DNA from: Holophagales bacterium UBA5704
GTDB taxonomy: Bacteria > Acidobacteriota > Thermoanaerobaculia > Multivoradales > UBA5704
Assembly: GCA_002420005.1 (NCBI GenBank)
Contig: DIHE01000156.1
Span: forward strand, 39,635 to 103,634
Length of the DNA: 64,000 nucleotides
Reading direction: 5' to 3'
The translations under genes were made by a program, and so were the position numbers. Numbering within the stretch: the first letter of the stretch is position 1; every line of letters starts with the position of its first letter. Below are positions 51,873 through 59,923 of the stretch, in pieces. Under the pieces are notes generated by a model. It did no database searches, was not told the DNA's origin, and was given only the letters and a program-made list of their open reading frames with translations.

Positions 51873-53059
51873 AGCCCCCCATCTCCCGGGCGCGCCGGTT
51901 CCGCGAGCTGCTCTACCGCCTGCGCACCGAGGGAGATACACCCGGCCGCCTCGCAGGCTCCGTCGCGCTCGGCGTGTTCATCGGCTGCTCGCCGTTCATC
52001 GGGCTCCATTTCCTGCTCTGCGTTCTGTTCGCCCGCCTCCTGCGGCTCAACCAGATCCTCACCTTCCTGGCGGCGAACATCAGCTTGCCGATGATCTGGC
52101 CGTTCCTGGTGATCGGCGAGATCCAGCTCGCCCGCTTCCTGCGCGGAGCACCGTTCCTCTCTCTGCGCCCGGCGGACCTCGGACAGGTCGACCTCTGGCA
52201 CTTCGCCGGGGATCTGCTGCTGGGCAGCCTGGTGGGCGGTGCGCTGCTCGCCGCGGCCTTCGCCCTGCCCACCTGGTGGTTCGCGCGCCGGCGCCGGCGG
52301 TGCCCGCGGATCCAGGCGCTCCTCGAACGCACCGCCTTTCGTTATCTGGCGTCGGGGATGTTCCACTGGGAGTTCGTGCGCGGCAAGCTGCGTTACGACC
52401 CGGTCTATTTCGCCCTGCTGCAGAGCGGCGCCTTGCCCGCCGAGGGGCGGCTGCTCGACCTCGGCTGCGGCCGGGGCCTCCTTCTGGCGCTCCTGCTGAC
52501 CGCCCGCGAGCAGGCGGAGACGGGGGAGTACCCGGCGGACTGGCCACCGCCGCCGCACCTCGACCTCCACGGGATCGAAGGCAGCCACGGAATCGTCGAC
52601 GTCGCCCGTGCCGCCGTCGGCGGCGAGGCCCGCCTCGACGCCCGGGACCTGCGGGACAACCCGGAGCTGCCCCCCGCCCGGGTGATCCTCCTCCTGGACG
52701 TTCTGCACTACCTGCCGGCCACGGCCCAGGAGGAGCTGCTGGCCCGCTGCGCCGCCGCCCTGGAGCCCGGCGGCCTTCTCCTCCTGCGCGAGGCCGACGC
52801 CGCGGCCGGCTGGAGCTTCACCGCCACCCGGGTCCAAGAACGCCTCTGCGCCCTCGCCCGCCGCCATTGGCGCCAACGGTTCCACTACCGCCCGCAGGCG
52901 GAGTGGATGCAGCTCCTGGAGAGCCACGGGCTCACCGCCTCGGCGGAGCCGATGGCGCAGGGGACACCGTATGCGAATGTGCTGGTGGTGGGGCGGAAAA
53001 AAGATGAAGGACTTGAAGGTCGCCAAGGACAGCAAGGACAACAGGTCTTCGGTCCTTGA
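51869..53059 (+). CDS. DUF2062 membrane domain fused to SAM methyltransferase
   Basis: 396 residues, GTG start in a GTGA overlap with the deacetylase. Residues about 1-155 are a DUF2062 domain with two or three helices ('SVALGVFIGCSPFIGLHFLLCVLFARLLRLN', 'FLAANISLPMIWPFLV'); about 165-375 is a class I methyltransferase ('LLDLGCGRGLLLALLL', 'VILLLDVLHYLPATAQEELLARC'). DUF2062 occurs beside lipid or exopolysaccharide genes. The substrate is unknown. The last 20 codons lie in the AAGGAC hairpin repeat, so the C-terminus (DEGLEGRQGQQGQQVFGP) is repeat-encoded and probably non-functional. Confidence 0.85.
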   Translation: MKPPISRARRFRELLYRLRTEGDTPGRLAGSVALGVFIGCSPFIGLHFLLCVLFARLLRLNQILTFLAANISLPMIWPFLVIGEIQLARFLRGAPFLSLRPADLGQVDLWHFAGDLLLGSLVGGALLAAAFALPTWWFARRRRRCPRIQALLERTAFRYLASGMFHWEFVRGKLRYDPVYFALLQSGALPAEGRLLDLGCGRGLLLALLLTAREQAETGEYPADWPPPPHLDLHGIEGSHGIVDVARAAVGGEARLDARDLRDNPELPPARVILLLDVLHYLPATAQEELLARCAAALEPGGLLLLREADAAAGWSFTATRVQERLCALARRHWRQRFHYRPQAEWMQLLESHGLTASAEPMAQGTPYANVLVVGRKKDEGLEGRQGQQGQQVFGP

Positions 53060-53093
53060 AGTCCTGGGTGGCTTTGGGGTCCTTGGCTTTTTT
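52997..53093. terminator. Bidirectional AAGGAC hairpin terminator overlapping a gene end (family C, copy 3)
   Basis: Outer stem GCCAAGGAC (53022-53030) pairs with GTCCTTGGC (53079-53087), with further CAAGGAC/GTCCTTG pairs inside. A6 (52997-53002) on the left and T6 (53088-53093) on the right let it terminate both the methyltransferase transcript and the opposing peptidase transcript that ends at 53095. The first 60 nt are translated as the tail of the methyltransferase. Confidence 0.7.
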
Positions 53094-53094
53094 C

Positions 53095-54306
53095 CTACCC
53101 CGGCAGCCCCACCGTCACCTGCAGGTCCGCCGGCCGGAGATGCCGCCGGGCCGCGGCCTGCACCTCGGCGAGGTCGAGCGCCTTGAGCTCGGCCTCGCGC
53201 AGGGCGGGGTCGTCGAGGGGCAGGCCGTACTGCACCGCTTCGGTCAGCAGCTCGGCCCATTGGCGGGCCGTCTCGCGACGGAAGGGCTCGCGGCCCAGCA
53301 GGTAGGCGCGGGCCTCTTCCAGCTCGGCGGGCTCGATGCCCTCCTCCACCAGGCGGGCGATCTCTTCGCGCACACCGGCTTCGGCGCGGGCCACCGTGGC
53401 CGGCGAGGTGCCGACGTAGGCGACCAGGCGGCCGGGGTCCTCGCCGGAGCCGGCCACGGTCTGCGCGTTCGCGCTGTAGGCGAGCCCCTCCTGCTCGCGG
53501 ATGCGCATCGGGATGCGGCCGGTCAGGCCGGCTCCCGAGCCGAGGGTCACCGCCACCATCTCCAGGGCGGTGTAATCGGGATGGTTCCGCGGCACGGTGA
53601 GATGCCCGACGTAGAGGTGGGCCTGATCCTCGGCGTCCGTCTCCACGGTGGCGCGCGGCGCGCGGCCGGCCGGCGCCGGAGGCTCGGGAAGCACCGCCCC
53701 CCGGCCCGGGGCAAGACCGAACAAGGCCTCCAGGCGCCGCCGCACCGCTTCTTCGTCGATCACGCCGGCCACCGCGGCCTTCACGCCTTCCGAAAGCGCC
53801 GCGGCATGGAAGGCCCTGCAGTGGTCCGGAGCGAGCCCGAGGAGGCTCTCCACGGAGCCGAACAGCGGGCGGGCGCGCGGGTGGGGGGTGTAGAGCTGCC
53901 CGAGAAACCCCCAGGCGGTCTTCACATCCGGCTGGTCGTTCAAGCTCTCCAGCTCCGCCGCCGCCTGCTTCGCCACCCAGGCGCAGCGGTCTTCGGGGAA
54001 GGCGGGATCGAGCAGCAGCTCGGCGGCCCAGTCGAGCGCCAGCTCCCAGTCGTGCGCCAGGGCGTCCACCGAGATGCCGTGGCACTCGAAGGTGCCGTAG
54101 CTCGACAGGATCATCCCCTTGCTCTCGGCCTCGTCGGCGATCCGCTTCCAGTCGCGGGTTCGCGTCCCCTCGGTGAGCATGCGGCCGGTGACCACGGCCT
54201 GGCCGGGGACGGCCTCCGCCCGTGCACCACCGCGCACCCACAAACGGATCGCCACCACCGGCGCCCCCTCCACCCGCCGCACCTTCTGCACCAACCGCTC
54301 AGCCAT
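53095..54306 (-). CDS. M16-family peptidase homologue, catalytic site lost
   Basis: 403 residues. M16B fold: 'VTGRMLTEGTRTRDWKRIADEAESKGMILSSYGTFECHGISVDALAHDWELALDWAAELLLDPAF' corresponds to the first half, where active members have HxxEH; here no such motif is present. The second half keeps 'GSGAGLTGRIPMRIREQEGLAYSANAQT' and the 'RF'-like region. Such inactive halves partner an active M16 protein. The active gene lies two genes upstream on this strand, separated by the aminotransferase. ATG 54306 overlaps the aminotransferase stop by 8 nt. Confidence 0.82.
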   Translation of the reverse strand: MAERLVQKVRRVEGAPVVAIRLWVRGGARAEAVPGQAVVTGRMLTEGTRTRDWKRIADEAESKGMILSSYGTFECHGISVDALAHDWELALDWAAELLLDPAFPEDRCAWVAKQAAAELESLNDQPDVKTAWGFLGQLYTPHPRARPLFGSVESLLGLAPDHCRAFHAAALSEGVKAAVAGVIDEEAVRRRLEALFGLAPGRGAVLPEPPAPAGRAPRATVETDAEDQAHLYVGHLTVPRNHPDYTALEMVAVTLGSGAGLTGRIPMRIREQEGLAYSANAQTVAGSGEDPGRLVAYVGTSPATVARAEAGVREEIARLVEEGIEPAELEEARAYLLGREPFRRETARQWAELLTEAVQYGLPLDDPALREAELKALDLAEVQAAARRHLRPADLQVTVGLPG

Positions 54307-55528
54307 GCACCGCCTCCGCCGGCCCCCGGCGCAACAGCTCCGCCAATGCCTCCAGGGCCCGGTCGATCTCCTCGTCCGTGTTGTAATAGTGAGGCGAGAG
54401 GCGCAGCAACGGCCGCCGCTCATCGCCGAGCCGCAGGAGAGGGCCGCCTCCGCGGTTCGCCGCGCTCGTGTTCACCCCGGCCCGGCGCAGCCCGCGGACC
54501 AGATCGCGCGCATCCCAGCCGTGCGCCTCCATGGTCACGATGGCGCACCGGCTCGTCCCGGCGTCCGCCACCTCGACCCCCGGAAGCCCGGCGAGCCGGT
54601 CGCGCAGATCCGCCGCCAGGGCGATCCCGTGCGGATTCCCCGCGGCCACCCCTTCCTCCAGCGCATAGCGCGCCGCCGCACCGAGGCCGAGAACGAGAGC
54701 GAACGGGAACTCCCAGTTCTCGAACCGGCAGGCGCCCGCCGCCAGCTCGAACCGCTCGGGATCGACCAGCCCGGCCCCGTGCATGTCGGGAAAGAGCGGA
54801 GCCATCCCCCGCTCCAGCGCCCGGTCGGAGACGTAGAGGAAGCCGATCCCCCGGGGCCCGCGCAGGAACTTGCGTGCCGTTCCGGCCAGGAAGTCGCAGC
54901 CGAGCCGGCCGACGTCCACCGGAAGCTGCCCGACGGCCTGGCAGGCGTCCAGCACGAACGGGACTCCGGCCGCTTCGCAGATCTCGCCCACCTCCTGGGC
55001 GGCCTGCACCAGGCCGGAATTCGTCGGCACCCAGGTGAGCGCCACCAGGCGGCAGCGCGGATGCGCGGCGAGCTTGCGCACCGAGTCGGGATCGACGCCA
55101 CCCTCGGGAAGGTCGTCCGCGCGCAGCACCTCGACGCCCAGGCGCCGGGCGAGCGACAGCATCATGATCTGGTTCGAGGTGTAGTCGTGGTGCGTGGTCA
55201 CCATCACGTCGCCGGGGTGCAGCTCGAAGGCGGAGAGCGCCTGGGCCACCGCCACCGTGGCGTTCTCGACGATCGCCACGTTCTCCGGCCGGCCGGCGCA
55301 GAGCAGGCGGGCCACCTGGACGTAGGTGTCGCGGATCGCTCCGGCGGCGGCGTCCTCCGCCTCATAGCCGCCGATCTCGGCTTCGAGGTCGAGGTGCGCG
55401 CGGATGGCATCGAGCACCGGCTGCGGCATCAGGGCCGCACCGGCATTGTTCAGATGCACACGCCCCGCACAGCCGGGTGTGTCATCCCGCCAGCGGCGCA
55501 GCTGCGTCTCGGTCGCTACAGACGGCAT
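54299..55528 (-). CDS. Class V aminotransferase (cysteine-desulfurase-like)
   Basis: 409 residues, PLP fold type I. 'RVHLNNAGAALMPQPVLDAI' start, 'NATVAVAQALSAFELHPGDVMVTTHHDYTSN', 'PFVLDACQAVGQLPVDVGRLGCDFLAGTARKFLRGPRGIGFLYVS' with the PLP Lys in GTARKFLRG. Class V members include desulfurases, selenocysteine lyases and isopenicillin-N-epimerase-like lyases; the last fits 'RGPRGIGFLYV' best. The substrate is unknown. It is inserted between two M16 genes, all overlapping or nearly so; a GTG at 55543 is an alternative start overlapping the M16 stop. Confidence 0.87.
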   Translation of the reverse strand: MPSVATETQLRRWRDDTPGCAGRVHLNNAGAALMPQPVLDAIRAHLDLEAEIGGYEAEDAAAGAIRDTYVQVARLLCAGRPENVAIVENATVAVAQALSAFELHPGDVMVTTHHDYTSNQIMMLSLARRLGVEVLRADDLPEGGVDPDSVRKLAAHPRCRLVALTWVPTNSGLVQAAQEVGEICEAAGVPFVLDACQAVGQLPVDVGRLGCDFLAGTARKFLRGPRGIGFLYVSDRALERGMAPLFPDMHGAGLVDPERFELAAGACRFENWEFPFALVLGLGAAARYALEEGVAAGNPHGIALAADLRDRLAGLPGVEVADAGTSRCAIVTMEAHGWDARDLVRGLRRAGVNTSAANRGGGPLLRLGDERRPLLRLSPHYYNTDEEIDRALEALAELLRRGPAEAVHG

Positions 55529-55539
55529 CGTCAGCACGC

Positions 55540-56841
55540 TCACTCGCGGGGCAGCGACCAGCCGAGCACGGAGCCGCGCTCGGGGCGGAGATGGCGTTCG
55601 GCCACGTCGAGCAGGCGTTCGGGCCCGGTCTCCAGGAGACCTTGCAGATGGCGGTCCAGGTGCCCGGCGTCGAAAAGGGTCACCGCGAGTCCCAGCGAGA
55701 GGGCCTGCTGGTGGACCCGCTCGTGGCCGAAGACCCAGTCGGCGATGGCGATCCGGCGGGCGCGCTCCACCTCCTCCTCCCCGGGCGGATCGCGGAAGAG
55801 GTCGCCGAGCACCTTGAGCATCTCGGCCTCGACCCGCTCCGGCTCGACATCCGGCACCACCTCGGCCGAGATCGTGATCTGGCTGGCGTCGAGACCTTCC
55901 GAGAGGTCGGCGGCGACCCAGGAGCAGAGCTGGCCCTCGTCCACCAGGGCGCAGTGGAGGCGGCCGGTTCGGCCGCCCGCGAGAACGGTGGTGAGCAGCT
56001 CCAGCGCCGGGTGGTCCGGATGGTCTCCGGCCGGCGCCGCGAGCGCCAGCAGCAGCCGCGCCACCTCCCCCTTGCGCCGCTCCAGGCGGACCAGGGAGTT
56101 GGGGACCGTGGTGGGAATCGTTCGTGCCGCCCGCCGGGCACCGCCGCGCGGCAGCCGGCCGAGGGTGCGCTCCACCTTGTCGAGCGCCGCGCCGTCGATC
56201 TCGCCGGCCATCACCAGGACCGCGTCGTCCGGCCGGTAGAAGCGGCCGTGGAAGGTGCGCAGCTCCTCGGCTCCGGTGGCGAGCAGCTCCTCGCGCGTGC
56301 CGAGCACCTGGCGGCCATAGGCATGGGCGCCGAACAGGCGCCCATGGACCGCCATCTCCAGGGCGTCCCAGGGCTCGCTGTCGTACATCGCGATCTCTTC
56401 GAGGATCACCTGGCGCTCGCTCGCCACCTGTTCGGGATCGAGGGTCAGCGCCTCCATCCGGTCGGTCTCGATCTCCAGCGCCTCGATCCAGCGGTCGGCG
56501 GCGAAGTTGAAGTAGTACCCCGTGGCGTCGTGGCTGGTGAAGGCGTTGTTCACCCCGCCCAGCGCCTGCGTCCGGCGGTCGATCTCCCCGGGACCATAGC
56601 GGGCCGAGCCCTTGAACATCATGTGCTCGAGGAAGTGCGCCACCCCGCCATGCCCGGCCGGCTCGTCCCGGGTGCCGGCGCGATAGAACAATGCGGTCGT
56701 GACGATCGGCGCCTGGCGGTTCTCCAGCAGGCAGACGGTCAGACCGTTGTCGAGGCGCTCCAGGCGCGGCACGCCCGGCAGGGACGGCGGCGCTTCCAGC
56801 AGGACCTCGGTGCGATGGCGTACAAGGCGGCGACGGGGCAT
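55540..56841 (-). CDS. M16-family zinc metallopeptidase
   Basis: 433 residues. Complete active site HFLEHMMFKGS (HxxEH) and the distal Glu in 'RQVILEEIAMYDSEPWDAL', as in bacterial M16B peptidases. 'LDNGLTVCLLENRQAPIV' and 'YRAGTRDEPAGHGGVAHFLEH' are the typical N-terminal parts. It is expected to act as a heterodimer with the inactive homologue at 53095. No signal peptide is seen, so cytoplasmic. ATG 56841; 3 nt downstream of the kinase gene stop. Confidence 0.92.
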   Translation of the reverse strand: MPRRRLVRHRTEVLLEAPPSLPGVPRLERLDNGLTVCLLENRQAPIVTTALFYRAGTRDEPAGHGGVAHFLEHMMFKGSARYGPGEIDRRTQALGGVNNAFTSHDATGYYFNFAADRWIEALEIETDRMEALTLDPEQVASERQVILEEIAMYDSEPWDALEMAVHGRLFGAHAYGRQVLGTREELLATGAEELRTFHGRFYRPDDAVLVMAGEIDGAALDKVERTLGRLPRGGARRAARTIPTTVPNSLVRLERRKGEVARLLLALAAPAGDHPDHPALELLTTVLAGGRTGRLHCALVDEGQLCSWVAADLSEGLDASQITISAEVVPDVEPERVEAEMLKVLGDLFRDPPGEEEVERARRIAIADWVFGHERVHQQALSLGLAVTLFDAGHLDRHLQGLLETGPERLLDVAERHLRPERGSVLGWSLPRE

Positions 56842-56844
56842 TCC

Positions 56845-58932
56845 TCAACCTCCCGGCAACAGATTGACCACAAGGACCTCCCGGACCTTCTCCGCTCCCG
56901 GGGAGACCTCGACCAACACGTCCTGGCGCTCCCGGCCGGGCGCGAGGATGGACACCCGGTGGCGTCCCACCGGCAGCTTGAGCCAGGTTCGCGGCACCAG
57001 CGGGCGGCCGGTGAAGTCACCCGCCCGCCCCACCGGCTGGCCGTCGACCAGGATCTCCGCCCCCGGCGGAATCACCCGGAAGGCCACGGCCTCGCGCACC
57101 TGGAGGGTGCGCAGCTCGGACGTCTCGGTCGCGTCCGAAGTACCCAGCGGCTTGAGCTCCGCAAAGATGGGCGTGACGCCCCCCCGCTCGCTCGCCTGGA
57201 CGAGGATGCGCATCTCGCGCATCCCCTGTGCCTTGATCTTGACCTCGTGTTCGCCGGGGTCCGGCAGGGTGTACGTCCGGGCCCGCTTGAGGCCGCTCCA
57301 CTCCCCGGCCTGGCCGATCACCCGGCCGTCGACCAGGACCACGGCGTTCGGCGGGTTGACCCGGAAGGCGAGCTCCAGGCCGGACTGCACCGTCCGATCC
57401 GCAGGTCCGGACGGTGCGGTTCGCGGCCGTTCCGGCTCGCGCTCGACGGGAGGTGCCTGGACGGGCGGCTCCTCGGGCACCGGCTCGGGCACCTCCGGCA
57501 CCGGACGCCGATCCGGCAACGGCGGCTCGGGGCGCAACCGGGGCGCGGGCTCCTCGCGCCGCAGGCCGGTGAACGGCGGTCTCTCCGGAGACCCGGCCGG
57601 CTCCGTCGCGGTGGGCGGCACCGGCCGCGGCAACGTCTCCGGCGGGCGAACCGGCACCTCCTCCGCCTCGGCCGGGCGTTGGATCGGCTCGCCTCCCGGC
57701 GTGCCGGACACCGAGGACACCGGCGCCTGTCCGGCCTGTGCCAGGCGCGGCGGCTCCTTGTCCCGGAAAAACAGGAACCAGACCGCGGTTCCCGCCAACG
57801 CCAGGAAGATCACCGCCGCGATCCCCAGCAGAAACGCCGGCCCGGCTCCTTCGCGGGCCACCGCGGTACGCGCCGTGGTGGGCGAGCGCGGCGGCAGGGA
57901 CGGCGGGCTCACCTCCACCTCCGTGGCCGGCGGCGCCTGCCAAACCCCGGACGCCCCGGGCGGCGGAGGCGGCGGCAGCACCGTGCGCGGCCCGGTGTTC
58001 ACCGCGTCCGAGCGGCCTGACGGCGAGCGGTGCAGATGCCGTGTCGGCTCCAGCTCCGGCAGCCGGGAGGCCGGTGCCGACAGCGTCTCGTCGTTCAGCT
58101 CCAGCTCGACCTGCGCCACCTCGGCGGCCACCAGGGCGGCCGAGGAGAACCGTTCGTCGCGATCCTTGGCCAGCATGCGCCGCAGGAGCTGCTCCAGCCG
58201 GGGCGGGATCTGCCGCAGCTCGGAGATCGGCGGCGGCTCCTTGTGGAGGATCTGATAGACGAGGGTGGTGATCGTCTCGCCCTCGAACGGCCGCTTGTGC
58301 GACAGCATCTCGTAGAGGAGGACCCCGAGCGAGAAGACGTCGCTGCGCCCATCCAGGTCTTCTCCCCGGATCTGCTCGGGCGACAGATATTGCGGGCTCC
58401 CCATCACCGATCCGGTCACCGTCAGCTCCGTGCTCTGCCCGGCCACCTTGGCGATGCCGAAGTCCGCCACCTTCACCCGCCCGGCCGCATCCAGGAGGAG
58501 ATTGCTCGGCTTGATGTCGCGGTGGACGATCCCCATCCGGTGCGCGTAGTCGAGCGCCTCGGCCGTCTGGCGCACGATGCGCAGCACCTCGCGCAGCGAG
58601 AGCGCCGGCCCTTTCTCCAGGCGATCCGCGAGATCGGTCCCCTCGACGAATTCGAAGGCCAGGAACAGCATCCCCTGGTCCTCGCCGGCATCGAACAGGG
58701 TCACCACGTTCGGATGCAGCAGCCGGCCGGCGGCGCGGGCCTCGCGGAGCAGGCGCTTCGAGCGGTCCTCCACCTCCTGCGGCCGGCCGGCCAGGCGCAC
58801 CGTCTTGATCGCCAGCCGGCGGTCGATCTGGGGGTCCTCCGCGAGGTACACCTCCCCCATGGCGCCGGCGCCGAGGAACTTGACGATGCGATAGCGGCCG
58901 ACGGTACGGCCGGTTTCGAGAGGTGCGCTCAT
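56845..58932 (-). CDS. Ser/Thr protein kinase with two PEGA domains
   Basis: 695 residues. Kinase domain 1-280: 'LGAGAMGEVYLAEDPQIDRRLAIKTV', HRDIKPSNLLLD (about 137), VADFGIAK, 'GSPQYLSPEQIRGE', all catalytic residues present. A Pro/Glu-rich linker surrounds one helix (about 364-386, FLLGIAAVIFLALAGTAVWF), then two PEGA domains (about 519, 'VNPPNAVVLVDG'; about 613, 'VIPPGAEILVDG') outside. PEGA domains bind envelope or carbohydrate components in several phyla, so this is a cell-surface sensor kinase. Coupled to the DUF2007 gene (4-nt ATGA). Confidence 0.92.
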   Translation of the reverse strand: MSAPLETGRTVGRYRIVKFLGAGAMGEVYLAEDPQIDRRLAIKTVRLAGRPQEVEDRSKRLLREARAAGRLLHPNVVTLFDAGEDQGMLFLAFEFVEGTDLADRLEKGPALSLREVLRIVRQTAEALDYAHRMGIVHRDIKPSNLLLDAAGRVKVADFGIAKVAGQSTELTVTGSVMGSPQYLSPEQIRGEDLDGRSDVFSLGVLLYEMLSHKRPFEGETITTLVYQILHKEPPPISELRQIPPRLEQLLRRMLAKDRDERFSSAALVAAEVAQVELELNDETLSAPASRLPELEPTRHLHRSPSGRSDAVNTGPRTVLPPPPPPGASGVWQAPPATEVEVSPPSLPPRSPTTARTAVAREGAGPAFLLGIAAVIFLALAGTAVWFLFFRDKEPPRLAQAGQAPVSSVSGTPGGEPIQRPAEAEEVPVRPPETLPRPVPPTATEPAGSPERPPFTGLRREEPAPRLRPEPPLPDRRPVPEVPEPVPEEPPVQAPPVEREPERPRTAPSGPADRTVQSGLELAFRVNPPNAVVLVDGRVIGQAGEWSGLKRARTYTLPDPGEHEVKIKAQGMREMRILVQASERGGVTPIFAELKPLGTSDATETSELRTLQVREAVAFRVIPPGAEILVDGQPVGRAGDFTGRPLVPRTWLKLPVGRHRVSILAPGRERQDVLVEVSPGAEKVREVLVVNLLPGG

Positions 58933-59219
58933 TCTTCGCCGTCTTCGACGTCGGCCGGCGGGGGGGCGTCGCTCGCTTCGGCCACGGCTTCCTCGCTGTC
59001 GGCGAGGATCCGCAAGGCATCCGCGGCCTGCTCGGCCGGCACCTCGATGCGGATTTCGGACAGCTGTCCGACCTCCAGAGGAAACTCGCTGGCGTGGAGC
59101 GATTCGGCTCCCGCGTCGACGCCTTGGGCACGGAGGAATCCCACCACCAAGGCAGCCTCTTCCTCGCTGTGGACGATCTTCACCGTCTGCAGGACCTGTT
59201 CTGCCCGTCTGTCGGTCAT
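58929..59219 (-). CDS. DUF2007-type putative signal-transducing protein
   Basis: 96 residues. 'TVKIVHSEEEAALVVGFLRAQGVDAGAESLH' and 'RIEVPAEQAADALRILA' is the DUF2007 pattern (a small alpha-beta domain also known as putative signal transducing protein). The C-terminus is acidic and Pro-rich. It precedes the PEGA kinase with a 4-nt overlap and could be an interaction partner, but its function is not established. Confidence 0.82.
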   Translation of the reverse strand: MTDRRAEQVLQTVKIVHSEEEAALVVGFLRAQGVDAGAESLHASEFPLEVGQLSEIRIEVPAEQAADALRILADSEEAVAEASDAPPPADVEDGEE

Positions 59220-59308
59220 GATTGCCTCCTCTCGGCCTTCTCAGCCGGACTCCACCTGGGAAGGATCATATCGTAGCGCGCGCCTCTGGTAGACTCCCGC
59301 CCCCCAAG

Positions 59309-59908
59309 ATGCGAATTCTAGGCCACCTTTTCGACAACAACCGCGCCTGGGCCGCCGAGATGACCCGGAGCGACCCCGACTTCTTCACCCAGCTCTCGCA
59401 CCAGCAGACGCCCCCCTATTTTTGGATCGGCTGCTCGGACAGCCGCGTGCCCGCCAACCAGATCGTCGGCCTCCTGCCCGGCGAGATGTTCGTGCACCGC
59501 AACGTGGCGAACGTGGTCGTGCCCACCGACTTGAACGGCCTTTCCGCCCTCCAGTTCGCGGTGGACGTCCTGCGGGTGCGCGATGTCATCGTCTGCGGCC
59601 ACTACGGGTGCAGCGGCGTCCTGGCCGCCCTGAGCGACCAACGGCTGGGACTGGTCGACAACTGGCTGCGCCACGTGCAGGACGTGCATGAAAAGTATCG
59701 CGCCGGCCTCGCCGCCCTGCCGGAGGCGGAACGGCACGACCGGCTCTGCGAGCTCAACGTCATCGAGCAGGCCCGCCACGTCTGCCAGACCACCGTCGTC
59801 CGCGACGCCTGGGCGCGCGGCCAGGCCCTCGCCGTCCACGGCTGGATCTACCGCCTCGAAGACGGCCTCCTGCGCGACCTCGGCGTGTGCACGACCGGGG
59901 AGGGTTGA
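59309..59908 (+). CDS. Beta-class carbonic anhydrase
   Basis: 199 residues from ATG 59309; a longer frame exists but has no family support. The zinc ligands and dyad are in 'WIGCSDSRVPANQIVG' (Cys, Asp-Arg) and 'VCGHYGCSGVLAAL' (His, Cys). The N-terminal 'HLFDNNRAWAAEM' and C-terminal 'VHGWIYRLEDGLLRDLG' are typical of the bacterial beta class. Interconverts CO2 and bicarbonate in the cytoplasm. A TAGACT hexamer 13 nt before the ATG suggests its own promoter. Confidence 0.93.
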   Translation: MRILGHLFDNNRAWAAEMTRSDPDFFTQLSHQQTPPYFWIGCSDSRVPANQIVGLLPGEMFVHRNVANVVVPTDLNGLSALQFAVDVLRVRDVIVCGHYGCSGVLAALSDQRLGLVDNWLRHVQDVHEKYRAGLAALPEAERHDRLCELNVIEQARHVCQTTVVRDAWARGQALAVHGWIYRLEDGLLRDLGVCTTGEG

Positions 59909-59911
59909 GAC

Positions 59912-59917
59912 TACAAT
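59912..59917 (+). promoter_or_regulatory. TACAAT -10 hexamer for a leaderless transcript
   Basis: TACAAT ends 6 nt before the aldo/keto reductase ATG at 59924, so initiation would occur on or next to the start codon. A clear -35 is not seen. Several genes in the window have comparable TAnnnT boxes 9-13 nt before the start. Confidence 0.4.
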
Positions 59918-59923
59918 TCCGCC

